From assembly GCA_003164715.1 (NCBI GenBank), contig PLTZ01000050.1, positions 1 through 57,109 of the forward strand: a stretch of 57,109 bases of DNA, in the 5' to 3' direction. Position numbers and translations under genes: made by a program. The notes beneath the pieces are model-generated. The model was not told the origin of the DNA. It did no database searches and saw only the letters and a list, made by a program, of their open reading frames with translations. Below are positions 39,038-46,884 of the stretch, piece after piece. The first letter of the stretch is position 1; the number at the start of each line of letters is the position of its first letter. Origin of the DNA: Opitutaceae bacterium (GTDB taxonomy: Bacteria > Verrucomicrobiota > Verrucomicrobiia > Opitutales > Opitutaceae).

Positions 39038-40435
39038 ATGGCTGTCGCTGCTGAGCCCCCCGCCGGATGCGAAGTTCTTCTGCTTGAAGATGACTCCGTC
39101 CTCCGAAGAAGGCTGACTGCGCACCTTCGCAGCCTCGGGGCCGAGGTGACCGAGGTCTCAACGATCGAGAAGGCGCGCGCGGCGCTATCCGGGCTGTATT
39201 TCGATTTCGCGCTCGTCGACCTCCACCTGCCGGACGGCGAGGCCCTGGAACTGCTCCGGGAAGGCGCGTTCTCGGAGAACACGGGCGTGGTCGTGATGAC
39301 GGCGTTTGGCGGTATCAAGGATGCGGTCGAGGCCATGCGCCAGGGAGCTGGAGACTATCTCACCAAGCCGTTCGAGCCGGACGAGCTTCCCATAGCGTTC
39401 ATTCGGTGCCGCGAGAAGCGCGGGATCGCGCGGCGGGAGGAGTTTCGCTCCGGCGAACACGCGTCAGGCGAAAGCGCCGAGCTCTTCTTCGGAGAGAGCC
39501 TCAGCGCAATCCGCGGCAAGCTCGACATGATCCTCTCATCGGAGCGCAGACTCGAGAAGAACCTTCCCCCAATCCTTATCGAGGGCGAGACGGGGACCGG
39601 AAAAAGCCTCCTAGCCGGCTGGCTGCACCGGCAGGGCCCGCGGGGCTCCCGGCCGTTCATCAAGGTGAACTGCGCGGCCCTGCCCGAGGCACTCGCCGAA
39701 TCCGAGCTGTTCGGACACGAGCGCGGGGCGTTCACGGATGCCAGGACCGCGCGAATCGGCCTGTTCGAGGCGGCCGACGGAGGCACCCTGTTGCTGGACG
39801 ACATTGGAACGCTCGCCCCGACGTCCCAGGCCAAGGTGCTGGCGGTCGTCGAGGACCACACCATACGGCGCCTCGGCGCGACCAAGGAGATCGGCGTGGA
39901 TGTCCGGCTGATCGCCGCGTCGAACGAGCCGCTTTCCGATCTCGTCAAGGCCGGCTCGTTTAGGGAGGACCTTTATCACCGCCTCCATCTCCTTCATCTG
40001 ACGCTGCCGCCCCTGCGGGAGCGCGGATTGGATATACTCGCGCTGGCCAAGCACCTGCTGGAGCGCATCGCCCGGCGTCACCGGCTGAAGGATATGTCAT
40101 TCTCGCCCGCCGGGGAATCGCGCCTGCTGGCCTACGGCTGGCCCGGAAACGCCAGGGAACTTGCGCATGTCATCGAAGGGGAGCTCATCTTTGCCCGCGG
40201 ACACGTCCTGGAACTTGAGAGCCTCGGCGCGCCGCCGCCCCACGCGGTGGCAGGATGGCGAAATCCCATTTGGCGCGTTCCGGAGGAGGGGTTCACAATC
40301 GACTCAGTCATCAACGATCTCATCGACGAGGTGCTGCGGGAGACCGGCCACAACATTTCCGCCACGGCCAGGCGCCTGGGAGTCACCCGAGAATTCCTCC
40401 GTTACCGGCTAAACCAATCGAAGACACGCGAGTAG
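39038..40435 (+). CDS. Sigma-54-dependent response regulator (NtrC family)
   Basis: A 465-residue transcription activator. The receiver (residues 8-125) has EDD, phospho-acceptor D61 in ALVDLHLPDG, VVMTAFGG and LTKPFEP. The AAA+ domain has Walker A GETGTGKS, sigma-54 loop RGAFTDA (usual GAFTGA) and Walker B GGTLLLDDIG (usual LDEIG). An arginine-rich second region (LPPLRERGLDILALAKHLLE) and a Fis-type helix-turn-helix (HNISATARRLGVTREFLRYR) follow. ATG 39038 was chosen because homology starts there; the open frame reaches back to 38903. Sigma-54 promoters lie on both sides, so the adjacent operons are the probable targets and the downstream kinase the probable partner. Confidence 0.9.
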   Translation: MAVAAEPPAGCEVLLLEDDSVLRRRLTAHLRSLGAEVTEVSTIEKARAALSGLYFDFALVDLHLPDGEALELLREGAFSENTGVVVMTAFGGIKDAVEAMRQGAGDYLTKPFEPDELPIAFIRCREKRGIARREEFRSGEHASGESAELFFGESLSAIRGKLDMILSSERRLEKNLPPILIEGETGTGKSLLAGWLHRQGPRGSRPFIKVNCAALPEALAESELFGHERGAFTDARTARIGLFEAADGGTLLLDDIGTLAPTSQAKVLAVVEDHTIRRLGATKEIGVDVRLIAASNEPLSDLVKAGSFREDLYHRLHLLHLTLPPLRERGLDILALAKHLLERIARRHRLKDMSFSPAGESRLLAYGWPGNARELAHVIEGELIFARGHVLELESLGAPPPHAVAGWRNPIWRVPEEGFTIDSVINDLIDEVLRETGHNISATARRLGVTREFLRYRLNQSKTRE

Positions 40436-40623
40436 GACGCCCACACGCTCGGGATGCCCGTCCCGGATTTGAAGGCGAGGCAGCTTGCACCACACCGTTC
40501 CCATTCCCCAGAGCCCCCATGGCGTGCGCCTTCAACCATTTCCCTGGGCAGCACCTACCGGCCCGGATCTGCACAATCTGGTAAGGTGATGATTGAACCT
40601 TTCTTGTGAGAATCATGCCTGAA

Positions 40624-40640
40624 TTGGCACCCGGAATGCA
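40624..40640 (+). promoter_or_regulatory. Sigma-54 promoter for the secreted-protein/kinase operon
   Basis: TTGGCAC-CCGGA-ATGCA: GG (40626-40627) and GC (40638-40639) are ten bases apart, and the -24 box is a full TTGGCAC. The start would be near 40651, 44 bases before the ATG at 40695. Confidence 0.75.
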
Positions 40641-40694
40641 CTACGGCCGCCCTGCGGACGGCTCAGGCCCTCCAGCAGCGCCCCAATTCCCCCA

Positions 40695-42386
40695 ATGACG
40701 TTTCGAGCAGCCGGCACGAGAGTCCCCTACCCGCCTTGCTTGGCGCTGGTTCTCGTGGTGTTTGCTGCCGTTGCGGGCCTTTCGGCAGCGCAGGCGCAAA
40801 CCACAGCCCCGGAATCCGCGGTTGGCGATCACGGGCTTCAGGGGGCGGCAAATTCCTATCTTCCCCAGCCGCTCAGGGACAGGTTCGACCCGGTCCGGTT
40901 CATGAACGCCTTCGCGTCCCACTACTACCTCCACCCTGAAAACCCCGCCGCGCCCCAGTTCGTCTTCTTCCCACCGGTTCCCCCACCGCTCGATTCGGAG
41001 CCTCCCCTCCTGGCCCCGTACGACCCGGGACCGGCCGCGCCAGCGGAGCTTGAGGCGTTTGTCGGCGAAACCTTCTATCCGTTGTTCGGCGCCAGGCTCG
41101 CGTCGGGCGATCTCCCAAAGCCGATGCGCGCGCGCATCGTGGCCTACCGGGAGTCCAAGGTCGGCCTCCAAGAGGCGCTGCGCTCGCAGATCCTGGCCCT
41201 CAAGGATGCCGATCCCGATGCGCGGGCGAGGCAATTGGAGGGCCTCGCAAGCCAGCAGGTGCCAAAGATCCTGGAGCTGGAGGCAGCGGCAGAGCAACTT
41301 CGCGCCGACTTGCGCCCGGCTCGCGCCTTGGGCCTCCAGGTGGGAGGCACCGATCCCGGCGCGCGCCTTGGGCGCCGGGTGCAACCTTTACGCGACACGC
41401 CGATGGACCCCGTCGGCCTCGCGCATGAGTCCGATGCGATAAAGGGTGCGGCATTCTTTCAGGAGGGCCTCTCGCTGCCGCAAAGGAGACTGCTCATGGA
41501 GACGGCTGCCGAGCTGGAATCGAGGATCAATCCGAATTCCGTCGCCATCCGGGTCGAATCCGGGATGCGACTCCTCTTCTTCTCTCCCGAATCCTCCCGA
41601 ATACCGATCCCGCTGAACCTTCAGGAGCCGCTGGCGGGCACCGTCAGCCAGTACCTCGCCGCAAAGGACACCCTAAAGGCCGAGCTCTGCGACGCGCTCG
41701 CGGGTACTGCCAGTGCGCCCGAAGACGCGCGCAGGGAAACCCTGGCAAGGCTGGCCCTGGCGCAAGCTCCCGGTTTTGCCCGCGTCGAAGCCCTGGCGGA
41801 GGAGGTTCGCCTTGGGTTGGCGGCCATGCCGAACGCAAAGGGCCCCCCTGGACCCATGCGGCTCCCACCGGAGCTGGCCTCGCGCATTTCCGATTACCGC
41901 AAGCACAAGCTGGAGCTCCTAAAGACGCTGCGCGCCTTGCTCGTCGCCCCCTCTCCCAGGGCCGAGCCGACCCGCGGCCCGAATGCGGCCGAGCAAACGG
42001 ACGCAAGCGGCGGAACCCTGGCGTGGATGCACGACGGTTCGACCCGGACGGAGATTCAATCGAACGAACTGCGGGTCTCCGTCGAGGAGTTCGACCACCG
42101 GCAGAACGAGCTCATCTCCGCACTCAACACTGAGGAGGCGGGGATTCGGGCGGCCCTTGCCGACTACGCCAGGTCCTCAGGCGGCCCCCTGGACATCAAG
42201 TCTGTAAACGACTTGCTGAGGAACTTCGAGGATGCCCGCCTGCGGCAGGAGATCTGGGACAGGTACCGGGACTACCGGGCCGCGGTCCTGCTGCCCGGCC
42301 TTCCCACCGCACAGCGACGCCTGCTCTTCGACGCGGCGACCGAGCAGCTGGCACTCCCCCTTCCCGGCGGCGAGCGAATCAACTGA
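40695..42386 (+). CDS. Secreted helical-repeat protein upstream of a histidine kinase
   Basis: A 563-residue exported protein, family unknown. Signal peptide at about residues 12-35 (LALVLVVFAAVAGLSAAQA). The mature part is helical with internal repeats: LPQRRLLMETAAELESRI near residue 260 and AQRRLLFDAATEQLAL near 540; and PxxLxxRIxxYRxxKxxLxxxLR-type units (MRARIVAYRESKVGLQEALR; LASRISDYRKHKLELLKTLR). A Pro-rich stretch follows the N-terminal FASHYYLHPENP segment. It is 20 bases upstream of the kinase, under its own sigma-54 promoter, so it is probably a periplasmic partner, sensor or substrate of the regulated system. Confidence 0.75.
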   Translation: MTFRAAGTRVPYPPCLALVLVVFAAVAGLSAAQAQTTAPESAVGDHGLQGAANSYLPQPLRDRFDPVRFMNAFASHYYLHPENPAAPQFVFFPPVPPPLDSEPPLLAPYDPGPAAPAELEAFVGETFYPLFGARLASGDLPKPMRARIVAYRESKVGLQEALRSQILALKDADPDARARQLEGLASQQVPKILELEAAAEQLRADLRPARALGLQVGGTDPGARLGRRVQPLRDTPMDPVGLAHESDAIKGAAFFQEGLSLPQRRLLMETAAELESRINPNSVAIRVESGMRLLFFSPESSRIPIPLNLQEPLAGTVSQYLAAKDTLKAELCDALAGTASAPEDARRETLARLALAQAPGFARVEALAEEVRLGLAAMPNAKGPPGPMRLPPELASRISDYRKHKLELLKTLRALLVAPSPRAEPTRGPNAAEQTDASGGTLAWMHDGSTRTEIQSNELRVSVEEFDHRQNELISALNTEEAGIRAALADYARSSGGPLDIKSVNDLLRNFEDARLRQEIWDRYRDYRAAVLLPGLPTAQRRLLFDAATEQLALPLPGGERIN

Positions 42387-42406
42387 CAACCGCAGACGCG
42401 CCATCG

Positions 42407-43768
42407 ATGCCCCGGCTCAAGCTAGAATACTCAATCGCCGCGCTGTGCACGGGGGCCCTGCTGCTCGCCATCTTCGCGGCGCTGGTGATTTGGATCCGGT
42501 CGGACCTTCGCGACGAGATTCACCTGAAGATCATCGAGCGCGACGCCGCGGTCCTGTACCCGATGGCCCTTCAGCAGCTGGCCGACAGCTCGACAAGCGC
42601 GCCCCCTGGGTCCACCAGCTCGCTCACGGCGCTGCTCACGAGCGCCCGCCAGAAAGGGATGCTTGCCGTCGCCGTGTTCGACGGAGACGGCAACACCGTC
42701 GAATCCGTGCCCTCCACCCTGCTCTTCGTCGAGCTTCCGACGTCCGACTACCTCAAGCTCCAGGGCGGAGCACCCATCAGCAGGTATCATCCCGCGTTCC
42801 CGCTTGACCAGTATTTTGCCGGGGTTTCATCCGCGCAGCCGCAAACCCCCGTGCTCGAGGTGCTGCTGCCGCTGCCCGGCCCGGGCTCGTCGAAGCCGCA
42901 GGGATTCGTGCGCTACTACATCGACGCCCGGCCGCTTTCGAGCGAGCTTGCCAACATTGACGTCCGGATTGACCGGCAAACCGCCGTCACCCTGGTCGTC
43001 GGCGCGGTCCTGATCGCCGTGGTCATGACAGGTGCCGCGTTCAGCGTGCATCGCGCCCAGAGGATCGTCGCCGAGCGCAACGAGCGGCTCACGCGGGCGA
43101 ACTTCGAGCTCACGCTTGCGTCCAAGGCGTCCGCGGTCGGACAGATCACTTCGCACCTAATCCACGGCCTCCAGGGGTCGGTCGAGGGACTGCACGCCGT
43201 GATGGCGGGTCGCAAGGCGGATCCCTCCAACCCGGCCTGGGAGTCGGCGGCCGACTACACCGAGCGCCTGCAGACCATGATCCGGGAGACGGTCTCGCTG
43301 CTGAGCGACGCGAGCGCCAGCGCCACGTATGAGCTCTCCGGCCGCGAGCTCGCGGAGACGGTCCGCGAGAGAAACAAGGTGGCCGCCGCGGAAAAGGGCG
43401 TGGAGCTGGAGGTCAACGACGGATTCGCGGCCAACACGGACAGCCACCGCGGCAGCCTGCTCTGCCTCATCGCCAACAACCTGGTGCACAACGCGATTCT
43501 CGCGACCGAACCGGGCAAGAAGGTTTACGTCTCCTTTGTGGACGCAAGCTGGGCCATCGTCCTTACCGTGCGGGACGAGGGCTCGGGCATTCCTGAATCC
43601 ATGCAGAAGCATCTTTTTAAGCCGGGCCGCAGCGGGCGGCCGGGAGGCACCGGTCTGGGGCTGGCCATCAGCCAGCTCTTGGCGCGCCAAATCGGCGCGG
43701 AAATGGTCCTCCTGTCAACCGGCGCCGGTGGCACCACCTTCAGGGTCACGCTGCCCCACAAAGATTGA
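42407..43768 (+). CDS. Membrane sensor histidine kinase
   Basis: A 453-residue kinase. Two membrane helices (residues 9-29 and 194-214) flank a periplasmic sensing domain of about 160 residues with no recognised fold. The dimerisation helix carries the phospho-acceptor His in VGQITSHLIHGLQGSVEGL, probably H253 (H250 is the alternative). ATP-binding motifs: N box LIANNLVHNAIL, G1 DEGSGIPES, G2 GGTGLGLAIS. It probably phosphorylates the NtrC-type regulator encoded upstream. It is cotranscribed with the secreted repeat protein and followed by convergent mntR. Confidence 0.9.
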   Translation: MPRLKLEYSIAALCTGALLLAIFAALVIWIRSDLRDEIHLKIIERDAAVLYPMALQQLADSSTSAPPGSTSSLTALLTSARQKGMLAVAVFDGDGNTVESVPSTLLFVELPTSDYLKLQGGAPISRYHPAFPLDQYFAGVSSAQPQTPVLEVLLPLPGPGSSKPQGFVRYYIDARPLSSELANIDVRIDRQTAVTLVVGAVLIAVVMTGAAFSVHRAQRIVAERNERLTRANFELTLASKASAVGQITSHLIHGLQGSVEGLHAVMAGRKADPSNPAWESAADYTERLQTMIRETVSLLSDASASATYELSGRELAETVRERNKVAAAEKGVELEVNDGFAANTDSHRGSLLCLIANNLVHNAILATEPGKKVYVSFVDASWAIVLTVRDEGSGIPESMQKHLFKPGRSGRPGGTGLGLAISQLLARQIGAEMVLLSTGAGGTTFRVTLPHKD

Positions 43769-43804
43769 TCGCCTTGGCGAGCGGATCCTGGAGCGAAGGC
43801 GGCC

Positions 43805-44464
43805 TCAGAGGGGCCTCACGTCGATCTTCGCGGCCTCCGGAAGGCCGAGCGTGGCCTCGCCCTCCTTCAGCTCGCACCGCACGATGCCGCTCGTGTGGTC
43901 GCGCTCGCGCACCCGCACGCGCGCGCCGGGCTTGAGCCCGGTGCGCTGGATGAACTCAAGGAACGGCGGGCTCTGGTCAAGAATGCGCTCCACGCGCAGC
44001 GGCCGCTGCACCTCGCAGGTCGCCAGCGTCGCCCCCTTGCCGCGGTCGAGCGCGGGCGCCTTGGGGCTCGGAATCGGGTCCCCGTGCGGATCCGAGGTGG
44101 GATGGCCCAGGATGGCGTCGATGCGCAGCAGCACCCGGTCCGAGAGGGCGTGCTCAAGGGCCTCCGCCTCCTCGTGCACTTCCTTCCAGTCCATCTTGAG
44201 CACCTGGACGAGGAAGGTCTCGATCAGCCGGTGCTTGCGCACCACGGCGAGCGCGACCGCCCGGCCCTCCGCCGTCAGGCGGACGCCCTCGCGCGGCTGG
44301 TGCTCGAGCAGACCGCGGGCGGCCATCGACTTCACCATCGTGGTGATCGTCCCCGGCGTGACCCCCAGCGCCTCCGCAAGCGTTCCCGTCGCCACCACCG
44401 CGTCCTTGTCCGAGGAGTGGACGAGAATGGCCTTGAGGTAGTTTTCGACCGTGCTCGTCGGCAT
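43805..44464 (-). CDS. mntR: DtxR/MntR-family metal-dependent repressor
   Basis: A 219-residue regulator: N-terminal winged helix (VENYLKAILVHSSDKDAVVA; LAEALGVTPGTITTMVKSMA), a metal-binding dimerisation domain (HRLIETFLVQVLKMDWKEVH, HALSDRVLLRIDAIL) and a C-terminal FeoA/SH3-like domain (LKPGARVRVRERDHTSGIVR). The three-domain length fits DtxR/IdeR or long MntR proteins. ATG 44464 was chosen because the HTH begins directly after it; the frame opens at 44524. It lies divergent to the Nramp manganese transporter gene, so Mn-responsive repression of that gene is the best reading. Confidence 0.88.
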   Translation of the reverse strand: MPTSTVENYLKAILVHSSDKDAVVATGTLAEALGVTPGTITTMVKSMAARGLLEHQPREGVRLTAEGRAVALAVVRKHRLIETFLVQVLKMDWKEVHEEAEALEHALSDRVLLRIDAILGHPTSDPHGDPIPSPKAPALDRGKGATLATCEVQRPLRVERILDQSPPFLEFIQRTGLKPGARVRVRERDHTSGIVRCELKEGEATLGLPEAAKIDVRPL

Positions 44465-44495
44465 TGCTTGAAGGATACCCGGCGGAATTTTGAAA

Positions 44496-44525
44496 ACAAA
44501 TATATTTTGTCTTTGATTAATCAAA
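44496..44525. promoter_or_regulatory. Two palindromes between mntR and mntH (candidate operator)
   Basis: TTTGATTAATCAAA at 44512-44525 is a perfect 14-base palindrome, and the interrupted ACAAATATATTTTGT at 44496-44510 is nearly one. They lie 48 bases upstream of the mntR ATG in a markedly AT-rich island. Such AT-rich inverted repeats are typical of MntR/DtxR sites, though no exact published consensus is matched. Confidence 0.55.
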
Positions 44526-44709
44526 TACTCGTTTTCTATATATCACAGCCATAAATTCTAGTAATCAATCACTGGAGCTTCCCGAGCCGGCGACCGCACC
44601 CCCTGCGGGTGCCGTCTCGCTCGAGGGCTTACACGGCAGCGTCGCGCTGCCGTCCCCCGCGGCGCACCCCTGGCGCCAGTACCTCGCCTTTGCCGGACCG
44701 GCTCTCCTC

Positions 44710-45981
44710 GTGAGCGTCGGCTACATGGATCCCGGCAACTGGGCGACCGACCTGCAGGCGGGGGCCCAGTTCAAGTACACGCTGCTCTGGGTCGTCGGGC
44801 TCTCCAGCGCGATGGCCGTCTTCCTGCAGATCATCGCCGCCCGCCTGGGCATCGTCACGGGCAAGGACCTGGCCCAGTGCTGCCGCGACTATCTGCCGGC
44901 ATGGACGCGGTGGCCCAACTACCTGAGCTGCGAGCTCGCGATCGCCGCGTGCGACCTCGCCGAGGTCCTGGGAAGCGCAGTCGCCCTCCACCTCCTGTTC
45001 CCGCGCCTGTCCCTTCTGCTTGCGGTGATGATCACGGCGCTCGACGTGCTGGTGCTCCTGTCGCTCCAGCGCCTCGGCATGCGACTTATCGAGGCCGTCG
45101 TTCTGGTCCTGATTGCGACCATCGGGGTGTGCTATTTCATCGAGATCTTCGTGCTGCCTCAGACGCGGCCGAGCTTCCCCGAGATGGCGCGCTGGCTCGT
45201 AGCCCCGGACCTGCCCGCCTTCTTTCGGAGCAGGGACCTGGTCTACCTGGCGATCGGCATCATCGGGGCGACGGTGATGCCGCATAACCTCTACCTGCAC
45301 TCGGCGCTCGTGCAAACCCGGAAGCTCAAGAAGGACGATGCATCCGTGCGCCGGGCGGTGCGGTACAACACGATCGACACGTCGGTGGCGCTCACGGTCG
45401 CGTTTTTCGTCAACGCCGCCATCCTCGTTCTTGCCGCGGTCGTCTTCTACGGGCATGACCGGGTGACGCTGCCGTCGGGCCAGGTCATACCATTCACTTC
45501 CGACTCGGACTGGATCCAGGTCGCTTTTGTCACGCTGGCTCCGCTCGTCGGGAAGGTTGCCGCGAGCCTGCTCTTCGCGGTCGCGCTGCTAGCGAGCGGC
45601 CAGAGCAGCACGATCACGGGCACCCTGGCGGGGCAGGTCGTGATGGAGGGGTTCATGCACTGGCGGATAGCCCCGTGGCTGAGGCGCACGATTACCCGCC
45701 TCTGCGCCATTGTGCCGGCGGCCATCCTTATTTCCCTTCGAGGCGACAACAGCGTCACGGACCTCCTGACGCTAAGCCAGGTGGTCCTGGCGATCCAGCT
45801 GCCTCTGGCGATGGTCCCGCTCCTCGCCTTTGCGGGATCGACGCGGCGGATGGGCAACGGGCGGATCGGCGGATTTCTGCTCGCTGCCGGCTGGGCCTCG
45901 TGCCTGCTGATCACGGCCCTCGACATCTACGGTCTGCCCGGGGCGATGCACGACGCCGTGAGCGTCTTCACGGGCCGCTGA
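44710..45981 (+). CDS. mntH: Nramp-family Mn2+/Fe2+ transporter
   Basis: A proton-coupled divalent-metal importer with about eleven membrane helices. The metal site of helix 1, GYMDPGNWATDLQAG, and of helix 6, GATVMPHNLYLHSAL, are intact. Only one standard start codon precedes it: GTG 44710, placed in the middle of helix 1. The frame stays open from 44521 and encodes family-like residues (WRQYLAFAGPALLVSVGYMD), so the real start probably lies upstream, with CTG 44572 or another rare codon as candidates, or it was lost. MntR-type regulation is indicated by the divergent repressor gene. Confidence 0.85.
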   Translation: MSVGYMDPGNWATDLQAGAQFKYTLLWVVGLSSAMAVFLQIIAARLGIVTGKDLAQCCRDYLPAWTRWPNYLSCELAIAACDLAEVLGSAVALHLLFPRLSLLLAVMITALDVLVLLSLQRLGMRLIEAVVLVLIATIGVCYFIEIFVLPQTRPSFPEMARWLVAPDLPAFFRSRDLVYLAIGIIGATVMPHNLYLHSALVQTRKLKKDDASVRRAVRYNTIDTSVALTVAFFVNAAILVLAAVVFYGHDRVTLPSGQVIPFTSDSDWIQVAFVTLAPLVGKVAASLLFAVALLASGQSSTITGTLAGQVVMEGFMHWRIAPWLRRTITRLCAIVPAAILISLRGDNSVTDLLTLSQVVLAIQLPLAMVPLLAFAGSTRRMGNGRIGGFLLAAGWASCLLITALDIYGLPGAMHDAVSVFTGR

Positions 45982-46096
45982 ACCGGCCCCGGGACCGGGC
46001 AGCGAGGTGCCGGCACGTTGCCGCCCAGGCGCGCTGGGGCGCAGAATCGGCAACTTCAGTGTTTACCACGGCGCCGATCGGGGCAGGTTTCGTCCC

Positions 46097-46861
46097 GTGA
46101 GGCGTCCCATCCTGTCCCTTCTCGTCGTCCTTGGCGCGCTTGCCGCGGCCGCACCCGGGCTGCGCGCGCAGGGAGGGCCGCCGATGATCACCGACGACCC
46201 CGGCACGCCCGGAAACGGGCATTGGGAGATCAACCTGGCATGGACCGACCAGCGGACCCCCGGCTCGACGCTTCTCGGCCTTCCGCTCCTCGACGCCAAT
46301 TACGGGGTCGGCGACAGGATCCAGCTCAACTACCAGGGCTCGTGGAACGTGCTCCGCAACGACGACGACCCGGCGCAGAGCGGGATGAGCGACTCGCAGC
46401 TGGCCGTGAAGTGGCGCTTTTACGACGCGGGCGAAACCGGCCTCCAGCTTTCAACGTACCCAAGGATCACATTCCTGAACCCGGGCTCCGATTCGGACCG
46501 CAGGGGCACCGCCGATTCCAACACGACGTTCCTGCTGCCCTTTGAGGTGCGCAGGGACTTCGGTGTCCTCTCGGTCAACGTCGATTTCGGGCACACGTTC
46601 AGCGCGGAGCAGGAGGATCGGGGCTGGATGGCGGGCCTTTGCGTCGGCCGCGAGGTCAGGAAGGGATGGGAACTCGACGCGGAGGTTCATCTTGCCGCCT
46701 CCGAGCACTTCCAGGGAAGCGAGGCCATTCTCAACGTGGGGTCGCGCTATGACCTCTCCGAGAACGCCACGCTCCAGCTGGCGGTAGGCAGGAATGTTCA
46801 CAACTCGCTCGGGCCGCGCGTGTCGCTCCTTACCTATCTGGGAATTCAGATCAGGATCTAG
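46097..46861 (+). CDS. Outer-membrane beta-barrel-like protein (MetA-pathway type)
   Basis: A 254-residue exported protein: signal peptide (RRPILSLLVVLGALAAAAPG), then PPMITDDPGTPGNGHWEINL, the start signature of outer-membrane proteins annotated as MetA-pathway phenol-degradation or transporter family. Alternating amphipathic strands (RIQLNYQGSWNVL, LQLSTYPRITFLN, VLSVNVDFGHTFS) continue to a C-terminal LTYLGIQIRI, consistent with a barrel. Function is unknown; a passive channel is possible. GTG 46097 was chosen; the frame from 46007 adds no homology. It follows mntH by 115 bases. Confidence 0.75.
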   Translation: MRRPILSLLVVLGALAAAAPGLRAQGGPPMITDDPGTPGNGHWEINLAWTDQRTPGSTLLGLPLLDANYGVGDRIQLNYQGSWNVLRNDDDPAQSGMSDSQLAVKWRFYDAGETGLQLSTYPRITFLNPGSDSDRRGTADSNTTFLLPFEVRRDFGVLSVNVDFGHTFSAEQEDRGWMAGLCVGREVRKGWELDAEVHLAASEHFQGSEAILNVGSRYDLSENATLQLAVGRNVHNSLGPRVSLLTYLGIQIRI

Positions 46862-46884
46862 CCTGGGCCGCCCGCCGGCCGCCT

